Positions 19,501 to 31,282 are shown, counted from the first letter of the stretch. The stretch: 64,000 bases of DNA from Castor canadensis (GCF_047511655.1 NC_133397.1:41368001-41432000), one strand, 5' to 3'. Made by a program: numbers and translations. Notes: generated from the letters alone by a model not told the origin.

Positions 19501-19532
19501 TATATATATGTAGAGAAAGAGAGAGGGAGAGA

Positions 19533-19630
19533 GAGCTGGCAAAGTGGCTCAGGTATTAGAGCACCTGTCTAGCAAGCATGAGGCTCTGAGTTCAAACCCC
19601 AGCCATCAGAAAATAAAATAAAATAAAATA
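19533..19630 (+). repeat. ID-type SINE with (AAAAT)n tail
   Basis: GAGCTGGCAAAGTGGCTCAG to TTCAAACCCCAGCCATC, followed by AAAATAAAAT repeats. Confidence 0.9.
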
Positions 19631-20479
19631 TTAAAAGAAATAGATGGTTCTTCAATAATATATAACTAAATATCATGGTGGATGGGTCAAATACATGAAT
19701 CTAAGTAAAGAAAAACAGTACGGAAATTTAATGAAGGATAAAGATGGCATTTCACATCAAAGGAGAAAAAAATTCTCTTTCATATGCAGTACTGGCATGA
19801 ATGCCTTAATATTTCATAAAATGTAAAGTTAAAACAATGACTCATTCTTTGCAAGAAAATGAGGTCTAGAGCATCTAAAACATAAATTAAAAATTAACAA
19901 AACCATAAAAGCACTAATGAAAACAAAATTAAAGGAAATAAACCATTTCCAAAAGCTTTAAAAGTATAAAGCAGGAGTAAATAAATCTAAGACAAAATAT
20001 AAAGACCTCTACATGGAAAACTGTAATACCTTACTGAAAAAATTAAAGAAGACTGAAACAGGTTTCTGAATTGATAGTTCAAGATGTCATTCTTTCTAAG
20101 TTGATCTATAGATGAAATGTAAATCAAGTCAAGATCCCAACAGGTTTTTACAGGAATCAACAAATGTACACAGAAAGGCAAAAATCCAAGAGTAGTCAAG
20201 GCACTCCTTGATGAAGTGGGTAAACTGGAATTACCAGCTGTCAGCATTTAGTGTAAAACTGGTTTTGGAGTGGGAAGAAAGAGCTGGAAGAGAATGGGAG
20301 ACATGGGAACAGATCCACACATGTGGAAACTTGGTTTCTGAGCAAAGATGGGATTACAGTCTCTGAAGAAAGAACTGACTTTTCAGGACACAACAACAAA
20401 TAAAATTAGAAACTTTGTCAGTTATTTTTTCTCTTTTCCTCATAGAGGATTATACACTCCTATCCATTGCATGTGACTT
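19631..20479. other. AT-rich sequence, likely decayed L1
   Basis: Read on the plus strand, phrases such as GAAAACTGTAATACCTTACT, GAAATGTAAATCAAGTCAAG and CCAACAGGTTTTTACAGG resemble L1 ORF2 3' coding sequence. No frame longer than about 90 codons is open, so this would be an inactive remnant. Confidence 0.5.
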
Positions 20480-21085
20480 GCATGTCTTCCTGTTATGCTT
20501 TGGATGTGGCTCACGTGCTGAAAACTTGATCCCTCTTGGCAGGATAAAGTGATGGCCCCTCTAAGAAGTGGGTTAGGGGAAGGTAATTGGGTTATGTGGC
20601 TCAATCTTCATGAACGAATTAATATTGAATGGTGGAAATGTTTTTAATTCATGTAAGAATAGGTTGTTATAAGGTGAGTTTGGCTGTTTTGGTTTGCTCT
20701 TGCTTCCAGTCACACCATGTAATCTCTTCCACAAACCTTTTTTTCCCCCTTACCGGGGGTTGAACTCAGTGCCTTGAATATGTGTTCTACCACTTGAGCC
20801 ATGCACCCGGCCCATTTGTTTTTTATTTTGTTTTTGAACTATGGTCTTACTAACTTTTACTGGGGCTGGTCTTGAACATGCAATCCTCCTGCCTCCACCT
20901 TGGAGTAACTGGGATTACAGATGTGCATCACCATGCCTGGCTTCTTCCACATACTTCTGCTATTGTGAAACCATCCCCCATGAGACCCTTGCCAGAGCCA
21001 AGCAGAAGCTGGTGCCATGCTCTTGAGTCTCCAGAACTGTGAACAAAATAAACTTCTTTTGAATATAGTACTTAGTCTCAAGTAT
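20480..21085 (+). repeat. MLT1-like LTR split by a SINE
   Basis: The 5' part (TTATGCTTTGGATGTGGCTC to CCATGTAATCTCTTCCAC) and the 3' part (TGAGACCCTTGCCAGAGCCA, AGAACTGTGAACAAAATAAA, TTAGTCTCAAGTATTTTC) flank a minus-strand dimer. The AAAATAAACTTCTTTTG polyadenylation region is well kept. Confidence 0.82.
20738..20943 (-). repeat. Dimeric SINE within the MLT1-like LTR
   Basis: The ID half (CGGGGGTTGAACTCAGTGCC to CCACTTGAGCCATGCACC) precedes the B1-like half (GGGCTGGTCTTGAACATGCA to TGCATCACCATGCCTGGC). Confidence 0.9.
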
Positions 21086-21576
21086 TTTCTTAAAAAAACC
21101 AAAATGAACTGACACTCCCTGTGGGAGGTGTGCATGCTTTCCAACCCAGTGAGTCTGGCTTAAACACTGCTCTGTGCCACATCAGGACAGGTTCTGTGAG
21201 AGAAACTGCGTAGGAACCAGGGTGTAAGTCAGAAGTAGAGTGTGTGCTCAGCCTGCACAAACCTCTGAGTTTGATCCACACACACACACTTCATTAAGTA
21301 GCAGTATTCCTGCTCTTGACTTCTACTGCAAGAATGGCCTGTTCCCCAAAGGGACTGTTCTTTCAGTCTGGGTCCCAGAATGAGGAACCACGTACGGGTC
21401 CTACAATGTCAGCACAACTAGGTAGAGTTGCAAGAAATAATGCATGTTGGTGCCATCCATGATGATGGGGAGGGGGCTGTTACTGCAGCAAAGCTGAAAT
21501 AAAGACATCTGGTTTGGATCTTGATCAAAAATAAGTTGTAGGTGGAGTAAACACATAAATGTAAAAGCAGAAATAT
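21086..21576. other. Unique sequence
   Basis: A short ID-like phrase (GTAGAGTGTGTGCTCAGCCT, TTTGATCCACACACACAC) at about 21235-21290 may be an eroded ID copy. There is no gene. Confidence 0.45.
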
Positions 21577-21695
21577 TTTATTTTTGCTTTTTGAGACAGG
21601 GTCTTGTTATGTAGCCCAGGCTGTCCTTGAACTCTCCATTCTCCTGCCTCATCCTCCCGAGTGCTAGGATTACAGATATGTACCACCATGCTAAA
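21577..21695 (-). repeat. B1-like SINE
   Basis: GAGACAGGGTCTTGTTATGT, CCAGGCTGTCCTTGAACTCT and ATTACAGATATGTACCACCA. Confidence 0.9.
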
Positions 21696-22084
21696 CAAAA
21701 AAATATTTTAGAAGATAACATGGGGAGTATATCTTCATCCATCATTATCTGAAGTTGTTTTTTCTGGGCATGGACTTCTAGGTTACAATTCTCTTCTTTG
21801 GGAACGTGAAGTTAGTCTATTCTCTTCGACTTTCAGTGTTGCACTGTGAGTCTCACTGCCTTTCCTTTGAAGGAAATCTGTCTTTTCTGAACGTTTTTAT
21901 CTTTGCTTTGGGTTCTTCCATTTCATTATGTAGTGTCTAATTAAGAATTTTGTGCATTTATCATGTTTGGGGGTCATTAGTATTCTTGAATCTGTGCACT
22001 GATATATTCCATTCATTCTGAACATTCCTCAGGCCTTATCTCTTCAATATCACTTCTGCTTTACTTTTTCCTCTCCTTGTCTGA
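21696..22084. other. Sequence with L1-like text
   Basis: TCTGGGCATGGACTTCTAGG and TTTGGGTTCTTCCATTTCAT suggest decayed retroelement. No open frame is present. Confidence 0.35.
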
Positions 22085-22468
22085 ATTAGGGTTCTCCTCC
22101 AAAGAAATAGAACTCCATGGATATGTAGATACATATATAGACTTATTTTAAGCAATTTTTCCATGTGATTGTGGAAGCCTGGCAAGTCCAACATATGCAA
22201 AGTAGGCTGGCAGTGGATCCCTAGGGGAGCACTGCAGTTCAAGTCCAAAGGCAGTCTTTTGGCAGAAATCCTTCTCATTTTGGAGCATCAGTGTTTTTCT
22301 ATTCAGGCCCACCCACATTATGGAATGTAATCTGCTGTACTTGATCTGCTCATTTTAAATGTTATTCTCATCTAAGAAATACCTTCACAGAAACATCTAG
22401 AGTAATATTTGACCTAATAAATAGGTATCAAGGCCTAATCAAGTTGGCAAATAAAATTTAACTTTCCA
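22085..22468. repeat. Ancient mammalian interspersed repeat
   Basis: TTAGGGTTCTCCTCCAAAGA, TGTGGAAGCCTGGCAAGTCC, AGTTCAAGTCCAAAGGCAGT, CCCACCCACATTATGG and CAAGTTGGCAAATAAAAT follow the order of a well-known old mammalian repeat (GGTTCTCCAGAGAAACAGAA family). The family name is not certain. Confidence 0.7.
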
Positions 22469-22570
22469 GGGGGCATGGCTGAAGTGGTAGAGCTCTTGCC
22501 TAGCAAGCTTTGAGGCCCTGAGTTCAATCCCCAGATCTACCAAAAAAAAAAAAATATATATATATATATA
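22469..22570 (+). repeat. ID-type SINE
   Basis: GGGGGCATGGCTGAAGTGGT to GAGTTCAATCCCCAGATC, with an A13 tail. Confidence 0.9.
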
Positions 22571-22660
22571 TGTATATATATTATCATTATGAGGCCAGGG
22601 GCAGGGTGTGGGGGGAGAGAGAGAGAGACAGGTAGACAGAGACAGAGAGACACAGAGAGA
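22555..22660. repeat. (TA)n and (GA)n simple repeats
   Basis: A TA run extends the SINE tail. A GAGAGA/GACAGA stretch follows at about 22612-22660. Confidence 0.85.
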
Positions 22661-22962
22661 TTGGAATTCAGCATTGCATCATGGAACTCTAATTAGGTGT
22701 ACTGTGTACCTTCTCACTTCATCTCCCTCCATGTCTGATGTTCCGGCAATATCTTTGTTTCCGTGTGCAGAACCTTAGGGGCTTTGCTAGTCCTCTTTTA
22801 CTTCACTAATTATTTGTGTCCTATGTGTTGCTAACCCAGTCATTGGTTCATGATTTCAACTACCAAATTTCCTTTGTATAGTTTATTTGGTTCTTTTCTA
22901 CATACTTGGTCATTCCTCATATTAGTCATTTTTCCCCTTTCTTAAATTCCACATTCTGGGAT

Positions 22963-23192
22963 TTTTTTTTTTTTTTTTTTTTTGCCAGTGCTGGGGTTAG
23001 AACTCAGGGCCTCATGCTTGGTAGACAGGTGCTCTAACACCTGAGCCACTCTGCCAGTCCTTTTTTGTGTTGGATATTTTTGAGATAGGGTCTTGAGACC
23101 TATTTTTCCAGGCTGGCTTCAAACCTCAATCCTAGAGATCTCTGCCTCATGAGTAGCTAAGATTACAGGCATGAGCCATGGGGGCCCAGCCA
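22963..23192 (-). repeat. Dimeric SINE
   Basis: A T22 run, the ID half (GTGCTGGGGTTAGAACTCAG), then the B1-like half (TTTTTGAGATAGGGTCTTGA to GGCATGAGCCATGGGGGC). Confidence 0.92.
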
Positions 23193-23367
23193 CATTCTGT
23201 TTCTGATAATTCCTGTATTTGAGGTCGTTAATGATCTGAGGCGGTAACTCTTGTTTTGCTGATTTTCAATTATAGTATCTTGTTTCTTTTCGTGTTTTGT
23301 GATTTTTTTTTATTACAATATTATATTTTTTGGGATTTTATATGTGGGAATTTTTCGAGGCCTGTAA

Positions 23368-23472
23368 TAAAGGCTGGCAGAGAAATTCAAGTGGTAAAGT
23401 GAACTGCCTAACGAGCATGAGGCCCTGAGTTTAAATCCAGTACCACCAAAAGGAAAAATAAATAAATAAAAA
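23368..23472 (+). repeat. ID-type SINE
   Basis: GGCTGGCAGAGAAATTCAAG to TTAAATCCAGTACCACC, with an AAAT-rich tail. Confidence 0.87.
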
Positions 23473-23711
23473 TCAATAAAGGGCAGTTTCTTCTGCCAGC
23501 TGTCTTTAAGTTCATGGCTTGACCATCTAGATAATGTGAGCTCAGGCTACACACCTACACATTTGGTTACCATTCTCAGGTAAGGGTTTGCATCCCTTTT
23601 CTACTCAGTAGTAATGTTGAGGAAGAGCATTAATTATCCTTGAAGTCTCCTGAGTAAGGGGTGGGGAGAACAGTTATTGCTAGTCTAACTTTACAGTGGG
23701 TCTAGTTTGTT

Positions 23712-23772
23712 TTTCTTTTTTTCAGTGCTGGTGACAGAACCCAGGGACTCACACATCTCCCCAGCCCTGGGT
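23712..23772 (-). repeat. ID fragment
   Basis: TTTTTCAGTGCTGGTGACAG, then CACATCTCCCCAGCCC. The middle is deleted. Confidence 0.6.
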
Positions 23773-23777
23773 CTAGC

Positions 23778-23850
23778 TTTTTCTTCCTTCCTTCCTTCCT
23801 TCCTTCCTCCCTCCCTCCCTTTCTTTCTCTCTCTCTCACTCTTTCCTTTT
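23778..23850. repeat. (TTCC)n/(CCCT)n microsatellite
   Basis: A long pyrimidine run (TTCC, CCCT, then TC) lies between two minus-strand SINEs. Confidence 0.92.
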
Positions 23851-24035
23851 TTGGTAGTACTGGGGATTGAACTCAAGGCTTCATGCTTGCTAGACAAGTT
23901 CTCTATCACTTGAGCCATACCTCCAGTTCTTCTGTTTTAAAAGACAGGGTCTTGTACTTTTGGCTTGGACTGCAATTTTCCTACCTCCACTTCCTGAATA
24001 GCTGAGACTATAGGCATGTATCACCACATCTGGCC
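23851..24035 (-). repeat. Dimeric SINE
   Basis: TTTGGTAGTACTGGGGATTG (ID half) to GCATGTATCACCACATCTGG (B1-like half). Confidence 0.9.
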
Positions 24036-24897
24036 TAGTTGCTTTAGTCTCATAATAAATTCCGCCTCTCCTTCACTTAGTTTTTGCCCTGATTATTCCT
24101 TATTTTCTTGCTATGTCACTAATACACTTAAAGAGGTGGTTTTAAACTTTACCATGTTTTGTTTATTTTTAGCTGAGGCTTGGACAGCTTACCAGTTTAC
24201 TGTATTGCTGGTAACAGCCATCTTTTCTGTAGATGAATTAGCAGTCGTGATTGAACTATGGCCTTTTGACTTTCGGGCAAATCTTTATTAGATTTTAAGG
24301 TATTTCTTGGTTTTGACTTGGGTGACAGTCTGTCTTTAAAGCCAAGTCCTTCAGAACTCCTGTCTAATACAGGTTATGAGATTAGCTCTCAAAAAAGGAC
24401 TTCATTTCTAAGTCCCCTTGTGTTCTGAGGAAAGCGTGGATCCCACAGCAGCAGAGCCGAGTTGCAGGTGATTTGTATCAACTCTGCTCATCCTGTCTCT
24501 TTCTGTTAACTGAACATTACATATTGTATTTCAGCTGAGGAACAAAAGCTTTTCAAATATGCAGAACAGAACAAAGCCACTATATGTAGATGGTTAACTG
24601 TATAGATAGAAAACACAGGTCCTTGATGTCTGTAGAAAACAGAAAGTCATGAATTTGATGCGAATACGAAATTTTTAAATATTACTACATGTGCTCAGCC
24701 TATCCTAACTTTCATAATTACTGAAATACTGAATTACCTACCTTCAACAAAATCTGAGACTGCAAAATCTCATCTGCATCTAGCGATGCAGATGGCATAC
24801 TCATCACTGTGTTCCGAAGTGGTCTGAATAGCATCAGAGTTGGAAGAAGTGAGGGAAGATGTTTACTGAGGGAGATCTGATAGTAACGGCATCAGAA
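24036..24897. other. Unique sequence, no gene
   Basis: An open frame of 91 codons at 24016-24291 starts inside the SINE and has no recognised domain. I treat it as chance. Confidence 0.5.
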
Positions 24898-24968
24898 GGC
24901 ATGGGCTCAAACCTGGGGCCTCAGACATACTAAGCACATGTTCTACCACTGAGCCACACTCCCAGCCC
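24898..24968 (-). repeat. ID-type SINE
   Basis: CATGGGCTCAAACCTGGGGC to CCACTGAGCCACACTCCCAG. Confidence 0.8.
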
Positions 24969-25156
24969 CAGCACTCTCAGTGTATAAGCGCTTCTTAAAG
25001 AACGTGGCTGACAACTGTCTTTTGTCTCCTTTGAAACTCTATCAATTTCCTGGAATAAATGTAACATTACAGGTAATTTCTCAATAAAAGTAATTGTCAT
25101 TGAGCTGAGGTAGCATACCTGTGAGATTAATTTTATTTATTTTGTGCTGAGGCAAG

Positions 25157-25373
25157 CTTTTTTATGTGTGTGTGGTACTGGGGTTTTAACTTAGGGTCTC
25201 ACATTTGCTAAGCAGGTACTCTACCACTTGAGCTGCTCCACCAGCCCTTTGTTGTGTTGGGTATTTTTGAGATGGGGTTTCTTGAACTATTTGCAGGGGC
25301 TGGCCTCAAATTGTGATCCTCCTGCCTCCTATGTAGCTAGGACTGTAGTTGTGAGCCACCAGCTCCCAGCAAG
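25157..25373 (-). repeat. Dimeric SINE
   Basis: GTGGTACTGGGGTTTTAACT (ID half), TTTTTGAGATGGGGTTTCTT to GTTGTGAGCCACCAGCTCCC (B1-like half). Confidence 0.9.
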
Positions 25374-26956
25374 GGCTTGAGAGAACGGTCACCTGAATCC
25401 ATGTTCTTATCGCATGACATCCTGCACAGAGTGACCCAGCCACTTCCAAGCTGCATGTGCAGCAGCAGAAGCTACACGACCCATTGCTGTGTCCATATGG
25501 CCTGAGCCGGTCTCTCCCTAAGTCCCACTTCTAGAGAAGGGAGTCATTTCTGGTCCTTTCCTCAACTACCAGGTAGGGCTTTCATCGGATTGAAAGTTTT
25601 CATTGAAAAGAAGTTTTCTTTCTTACTGGAAAAACAGTTGCGCCTTGGCCCAAGGAATTGCTAAAAACAGTTTTACAAATTTCTGTCTTTTTTTTGTCTC
25701 TCTAGAGAGTATTCTGAAGACTTAGTATGCCATTAAGCTCTAATGAATGACAATTTGATGATAGATTCTATCCCCAAATTATTTTCTGGCTGAGAACAAT
25801 CAATTTCTTAGACTTTTTTCACCTTTTCCTCAACAATATTAAATCTAGATTGTGACCTCTTTATGGGGCTCTTTTCAAAAAACAAGAGAGAATTTTTATA
25901 CCTCTTGGGATTTTGGACCACGTAGCTGATGGAGAAGCAAGGATATACTGAAATGAGGCCTTGAGGCCATAGGCACACCTCTTGGGTTATCAGAGTGACT
26001 AGGATCCTCCAAATATGTGATGACTTATTCAAATTTGTGCTCTCCTCAAATGAATTTCATGATCACCCAAAGACAGTAAAATCAGAAAACAGCAAGTGCA
26101 AATGCCACTGAGCAGGTATTTCAAAACGCGTGGGGTTTACTTCTAATTCTGTGAGCCTTCCAATAACTGGATTTCAGAGTTAGCATTTTACATAATTCAG
26201 CATATTTCTTTTTCCATCTGTTAAAGTCTGTAGAGAGCAGATTTTATATTTTCTCTCAGGAAAAAATTGGAGACTTCATTTATCGAGTGTTATCTGACAT
26301 CAATATCAAGACCAATCATGAGATTTGCTCACTTCCTGCCCAGACCTTTGCATGCATTGGCTTTCTTCTCCTGAGAGCAACAATTCCAAATGCTAAGGAA
26401 TTCATCAACTACCTCTGATGTTGGGTTTTATGCTTGCTTTTAAAACAAGTATTTCATGTTTTTTCCTTCTTGTAATTGGTTCTCTCCAATGATGGAGTCT
26501 GTTTCCCTCCAGAGACCAGAGAAAGAGAGGAGTTTGCTATGAATGTAAGATCACCATGCATGTGACATCTTTGGGAGAATTTCACATATATGGAGTTATT
26601 TAGTCTCTGATCAACCAGGTCTTTTGTTTTTCTTTATATCTTCCTTGGGACAAAAATACTGATCACTTCACTTCTGGAGGGAAAAGAGTCAGCCGACCTA
26701 TTGTCTACTCTGTTCACCAAGTCTGCTAAAAGGAAGAGGCGTTGCCTAACGGCATGATTTATAGGCTCTAAAATATTACAGCAACTCTGGGATATTAGTG
26801 GAGATCCCTGGGTTCAAAGGAAAATTAGGTTCAACCTGGAAAACTTTATCATTGTTTCCCTTCAAATAACACATATATGAAAGTTAATAATGATTCAATA
26901 CTCAATAAACACCCATAAAATCTACCAAGGGTGCTTCTGCTATTGAGAAAAACTGA
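25374..26956. other. Long repeat-free stretch
   Basis: About 1.6 kb without recognised repeats, unusual for this window. It holds no gene that I can name. An acceptor-like TATTTTCTCTCAG (ending 26260) is followed by an open frame to a stop at about 26418 (see findings). Confidence 0.5.
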
Positions 26957-27045
26957 ACCAGGGGTATAGCTCAGTGATTGAGTGCTTGTCTACTATGCAC
27001 AAGACCTCTGGTTCAATCCCTAGTACAACAACAACAACAAAACAG
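26957..27045 (+). repeat. ID-type SINE with (CAA)n tail
   Basis: CCAGGGGTATAGCTCAGTGA to GGTTCAATCCCTAGTACA, then CAACAACAA. Confidence 0.9.
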
Positions 27046-27280
27046 AAAGAAAGAAAAATGGAGTCCAAAGAAAGCTATACATTCATAAAAATACATATGT
27101 TTTATAGTTCTAAGCTGTGGCATAGGTATGTGTGCTATATTTGTGTGAAGAAAAGCAGTACTGCACTAATTTAGGCAATAGCCGGTAAACCCCAGATCTT
27201 TCCAGCAAAGCTGGTGTCTGACTTTTACCATGTGTCCACACTGGGTTGGTTCTGCTTCCCATTCTTCTCACGCTGATGAA

Positions 27281-27660
27281 GACTGTTTGTAATCATTTTT
27301 TTATCACTATGACAAAATATCTGACAGAAACAACTTAAGTGAGGAATTATTTATTTTGGCTCATGGTTTCAGATGTTTCAATCCATAGTCCTTGGCTCCA
27401 TTGATTCTGGGTTGGGGTGAGGCAGAACATCAGGATGGCAGGGGCATATGGCAGGGGATACTTGTCTGATGGTGGACAGGAGGCGGAGAGAGTGAAAGGG
27501 ACCAGGTAACCATCAAAGGCATACCCACCATGGAACTACTTCCTCCAACTAGGCCCCACCTGCTAACTTTCCACCATCTCCCAAAATAGTGCCACCAACT
27601 AAGGAGCAAATATTCAACACCCTGTGAGGGACATTTCATATTCAATCCATAACATACTAC
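27281..27660 (-). repeat. MaLR-like LTR, antisense
   Basis: ATCACTATGACAAAATATCT, TATTTTGGCTCATGGTTTCA and CTACTTCCTCCAACTAGGCC. Same family and orientation as 14030-14500. Confidence 0.78.
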
Positions 27661-28029
27661 CATCTGGACAGTTTTTTTGTGGCAGGGAGAAGGGAGATAA
27701 ATTATCACACACCAGCTTTTCAAAGCTTCTGATCAGAAGACACATGTATCACTTTTTCTCACATTTTATTGACTAAAGTTACCTTTTCCATTCTTCAAGA
27801 TGGACTGAGCCTGAAGAAAACCAAATATGAGTGAGCAGTAGTAATGCCTACTATAACAATTTCCACTTTTATAGGCCTTTTTACTTTTTGAAGTATTGAC
27901 ACATCCAAAGAAAGTCATTGCCTAGCAAATATTCCATTTCCTACCCACAGGCCCAGCTTCAGGTGTGTGATCTGTGCTCAGAAGTGCCCCACAACTGGGT
28001 TTTAATGATTGCTGCTTTGAAATTTTATT
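27661..28029. other. Unique sequence
   Basis: No gene or repeat is recognised. Confidence 0.5.
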
Positions 28030-28353
28030 TATTTATTTTTGGCAGTACTCAGGTGTGAACTCAGGCTTTTGCTACTTGCTATGCAGGTGCCCTGCCACTT
28101 GAACCACAATTCTAGCCCTTTTTGCTGTGGTCATTTTGGAGATAGGGTCTTGCTTTTTGTCCAGGCTGCCTGCTCTTATTTTATGGTATCTGGATGACAA
28201 GCATGAGCCACCATGCCCAGCTTTTTTTTCTATTGAGATGGGATCTTGTAAACTTTTTTTTTTTTTTGCCAGGGCTGGCCTAGAATCTCAATCCTACTGA
28301 TCTCACCCTCCTGAATAGCTAGGATTATAGGTATGAGCCACCGACATCCAGCT
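28030..28353 (-). repeat. Trimeric SINE (ID + B1-like + B1-like)
   Basis: The ID part (GGCAGTACTCAGGTGTGAAC) is followed by a first B1-like part ending GAGCCACCATGCCCAGC. A linker TTTTTTTCTATTGAGATGGG then leads to a second B1-like part ending GAGCCACCGACATCCAGC. Both B1-like units point the same way. Confidence 0.85.
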
Positions 28354-28763
28354 GTTTTGAAATTCTTAATAATCTTATCTTTGAACTTGTATTCTGTGAA
28401 GGAAGTCCAATGGGACAACGGAGCATGTGCAGGGGCAGAAGGGATACATGCAACACATGCCCACTGCTGTTCCTCACCCCATTTGCATGGCATTCACAGT
28501 ATTTCATCACCACAGATTCCGCTGGACTCACAGTGCAGCGTGCTCAGTGAAAATCAAAGCAAGTGCAAGGTCAGCATGTTGTTTCTACTACTGAGTAACT
28601 ACTGGTGCTGACAACCTCAAGAGGGACCAGCGCTTACTCTGAACCTACAAAGAAGGCAGTGATGGTCTAAGAAACACCAGTGACCAAAGAACCCTGCCAT
28701 ATCCTTTGTAACTTTTCTCTTCCTTTCAGTCCTACCTGTTTTTTGTTCTTGTTGTTTTGTTTT
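28354..28763. other. Unique sequence
   Basis: The 92-codon plus-strand frame at 28333-28611 starts within the SINE and has no recognisable domain. No splice context stands out. Confidence 0.45.
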
Positions 28764-28935
28764 GGTTGTCGGTACTGGAGCTTGAGCTCAGGGCCACTAC
28801 CTCAGTCATTTTTTTGTGATGGGTATTTTCGAGATAGGGTCTCAGGACCTATTTGCCCAGGGCTGGCCTTGAACTTTTACCCTCCTGATCTCTGCCTCCT
28901 GAGTAGCTAGGATTACAGGCCACTGGCGCCCAGCA
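28764..28935 (-). repeat. Dimeric SINE, ID half shortened
   Basis: TGTCGGTACTGGAGCTTGAG then the B1-like half GTATTTTCGAGATAGGGTCT to GATTACAGGCCACTGGCGCC. Confidence 0.88.
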
Positions 28936-29284
28936 TTAGTCCCATTTGTTTTATCATCAGTAAGTGGAAGGAGGACAGTTTTGGGAAAATGTGTGCATAT
29001 CAAGATGCAAAAACATGAGATGGGTTTCGCACCTTTCACATAATAAAATATATGTGCATGTATGAGCTACGAAATGTTGAGTTGTGTAATTTTAGTGATT
29101 CTACATATGAGGTAAGCGTTCTTGTATTAGCATTTGAAACTGGCATTGCACAATATGAAGATAAAGCTTATGTTAATAGCCTAAAACTTTATTTTCTCTT
29201 TACTTAAAATGACACTAACCAGCAAATAAAAACACCATGACAAGTCGAGAGGCAGACCACAGAAGAAAGGAAGAAGATTTATAA
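28936..29284. other. Unique AT-rich sequence
   Basis: Nothing recognised. Confidence 0.5.
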
Positions 29285-29371
29285 TTATTATTTTGCCATA
29301 CTGGGGTTTGAACTCAGGGTCTTGCACTTGCCAGGCGGGTACTCTACCACCTGAGCTCCACCTCCAGCCCA
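29285..29371 (-). repeat. ID-type SINE
   Basis: CATACTGGGGTTTGAACTCA to CCTGAGCTCCACCTCCAGCC. Confidence 0.9.
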
Positions 29372-29989
29372 ACTATGTTCTTTTAATGGCACTTTTCTAG
29401 TGCTTTATGAACAAGAGGCCCTGGGTCCTGCATGTTTTCCACCCGTATGTAGCTGGTCCTGCCCGCCCACCCTTCCAGAGATGCAGTATAGACGAAGTAT
29501 ATGCGCTTTACAGTGAGGTATGAAGTGTGAGCCCCAAGGGACCTTAGAGGTCATTTAATCCAGTGGTTTTTCAAATCCCTTTTTCCACAGCAGCAGAACC
29601 TGTTTGTCAAGGTGAAAGTCCAAAAGCAGATCATGGCTGCTGCTTTGGTTTGGAGGGGAAGGACAGAAGGCTGTGAGTCCCGCCCACCAAAACCCTCCCC
29701 CTAACCAGGGTTCCCACTGACACTGCAAACATTGATTTCTATCTAGCAGATTGACAGAATATGTTTGATTCATGGCCAGGAAAACTCAGAAAGCCCAACC
29801 GTAGTTTGATCTGTACCCAGCAGTGACAGACAGTGACTGCAGGGTGAGGAACAGTTTCTGGAAGGCAGGCCAGTCATAGACAATCACTTCTAATTTTAAG
29901 TATCCAAAGTCCCATTTGACCAAAAATGTCTCCCCTATTGATGCGGTGGTCTTTCGTATGCTGCAGTAGTTGCCGGGAACATTGTCTCA
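29372..29989. other. Unique sequence
   Basis: No gene is seen. CCAGTGGTTTTTCAAATCCC near 29565 resembles the start of an old MER5/MER20-type DNA transposon, but too little remains to call it. Confidence 0.4.
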
Positions 29990-30385
29990 TGAAATAGTAG
30001 AATGAAAGTAATGGGCAATGGAGTGAGCAATAGAGCAGAGGTTTATTAAGCAGAGAAGAAAAGCCCACAATGGGTGGTGAGGTGTCTCAGAAAGGCTGAG
30101 CCTAAGATACGATGCGTTCTGAGGTTTTTACTCATTTTCTGAAGGGTGTTGCGCAATCTCTATGCTAATTAGTGCGTAGAAAGCAGCATTCTGGTTGGTT
30201 GTGCCTGCAACCTTCTGATTGGTTGTGTCCTAGTCCTCATAATGTCCTCATTCTGGTTTGTCCTGCTTTTCCTTCTTTCTACCCTTTAAAGGTCACAGAG
30301 AGGTCATGGTGGAGGTTTCCAGGGGACCTTCTATCCTAGCCATACTATCTAATTTCATCTAACTGCCTAGCCTACTTACTCCCTA
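29990..30385 (-). repeat. LTR, minus strand (copy 1 of a pair)
   Basis: GAGGTTTATTAAGCAGAG holds AATAAA on the minus strand. The block GCTAATTAGTGCGTAGAAAG, CAGCATTCTGGTTGGTTGTG, CCTTCTTTCTACCCTTTAAA recurs at 33060-33195. The minus-strand CCAATCAGAA elements are CCAAT-box-like promoter motifs. Confidence 0.75.
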
Positions 30386-30484
30386 TGGCTTTACCAGAAT
30401 AATCAAAATATTATTATTCAAGGTGCTCTACAACTCCTCTGCATGTTGAAGTCATGAGTTATAACAAAAGACTCACAATGCCAA

Positions 30485-30610
30485 TCTCTCTCTCTCTCTC
30501 TCTCTGGGTAGTCTCACTATGGATATAGCCCAGGCTGACCTTGAACTGTCGATCCCATTGCCTCAGCCTTCCCAGTGCTGGGATTACAGGCATGGGCCAT
30601 CACACTCAGA
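30485..30610 (-). repeat. (TC)n and B1-like SINE
   Basis: A CT run, then TAGTCTCACTATGGATATAG, GACCTTGAACTGTCGATC and GATTACAGGCATGGGCCATC. Confidence 0.88.
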
Positions 30611-31206
30611 ATCTCTTTATTTTCATTCAATACAATAAAATCAGCTTCTGGGTATGTCTCACAGTGGGCATGTGTGTCAATTACTGTCAGCATTGGAGAC
30701 CTCAGTCCTGGCTGGAAACCTCTGAAGGTTAGTACCCAATGTGGGCACCCTTTGCTTCCCTAGGGGCACCAAGTAGTAATTTCCCTCCTGCTTTCTGGCC
30801 TTGCTCCCTCCTCAAGGTCAGCCAGCAGCAGCAGTGCACAAGAATCTTTGTTCTCCCATCTGTGCAATATTTAACCTTTGATATCTTGACCTCATCTAAT
30901 TCTGGAAGGAATCACCCACCCTTCTTGTCTTATTGTCATTACAGGCACTTTACAAAGTCTTTTCAATTTATTAAGAATTTTACAAAAGACAGGAAGAACT
31001 CTTGTCTTTACAGCCACTCTTTTCTCTACCCTTTCCTTTGTGGGCTTCCTTCTCTTTCGGAAATCTCAGAAACTCTCATCTGTGGACAACTGCCCCTCCC
31101 ATTCTCTTTTTCTCTTTCTTTTTGTAGCAATGCATTTGATTTCAAAAGGAGTTTCAGGAAGGACAAGAAGTAAAATTGGTACTTATTCTACCACCAAGGA
31201 TTTTCT
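30611..31206. other. Unassigned sequence between LTR copies
   Basis: A 144-codon open run (30739-31173) is C/T-rich, has no domain that I recognise, and lies between two LTRs of the same family. If those LTRs belong to one provirus this would be its interior, but no retroviral motif is visible. Confidence 0.4.
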
Positions 31207-31282
31207 GGCTTGGGACTATAGCTCAGAGGTAGAGTATCTGCTTGGCATCTGGGAGGTCCTAGGTTTGATCCTGAATTTGTAG
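31207..31282 (+). repeat. ID-type SINE
   Basis: CTTGGGACTATAGCTCAGAG to CTAGGTTTGATCCTG. Confidence 0.82.

Noticed and set aside
30739..31173. 144-codon plus-strand open frame
   Set aside because: C/T-rich composition explains the lack of stops. No domain, and it lies between two copies of an LTR.
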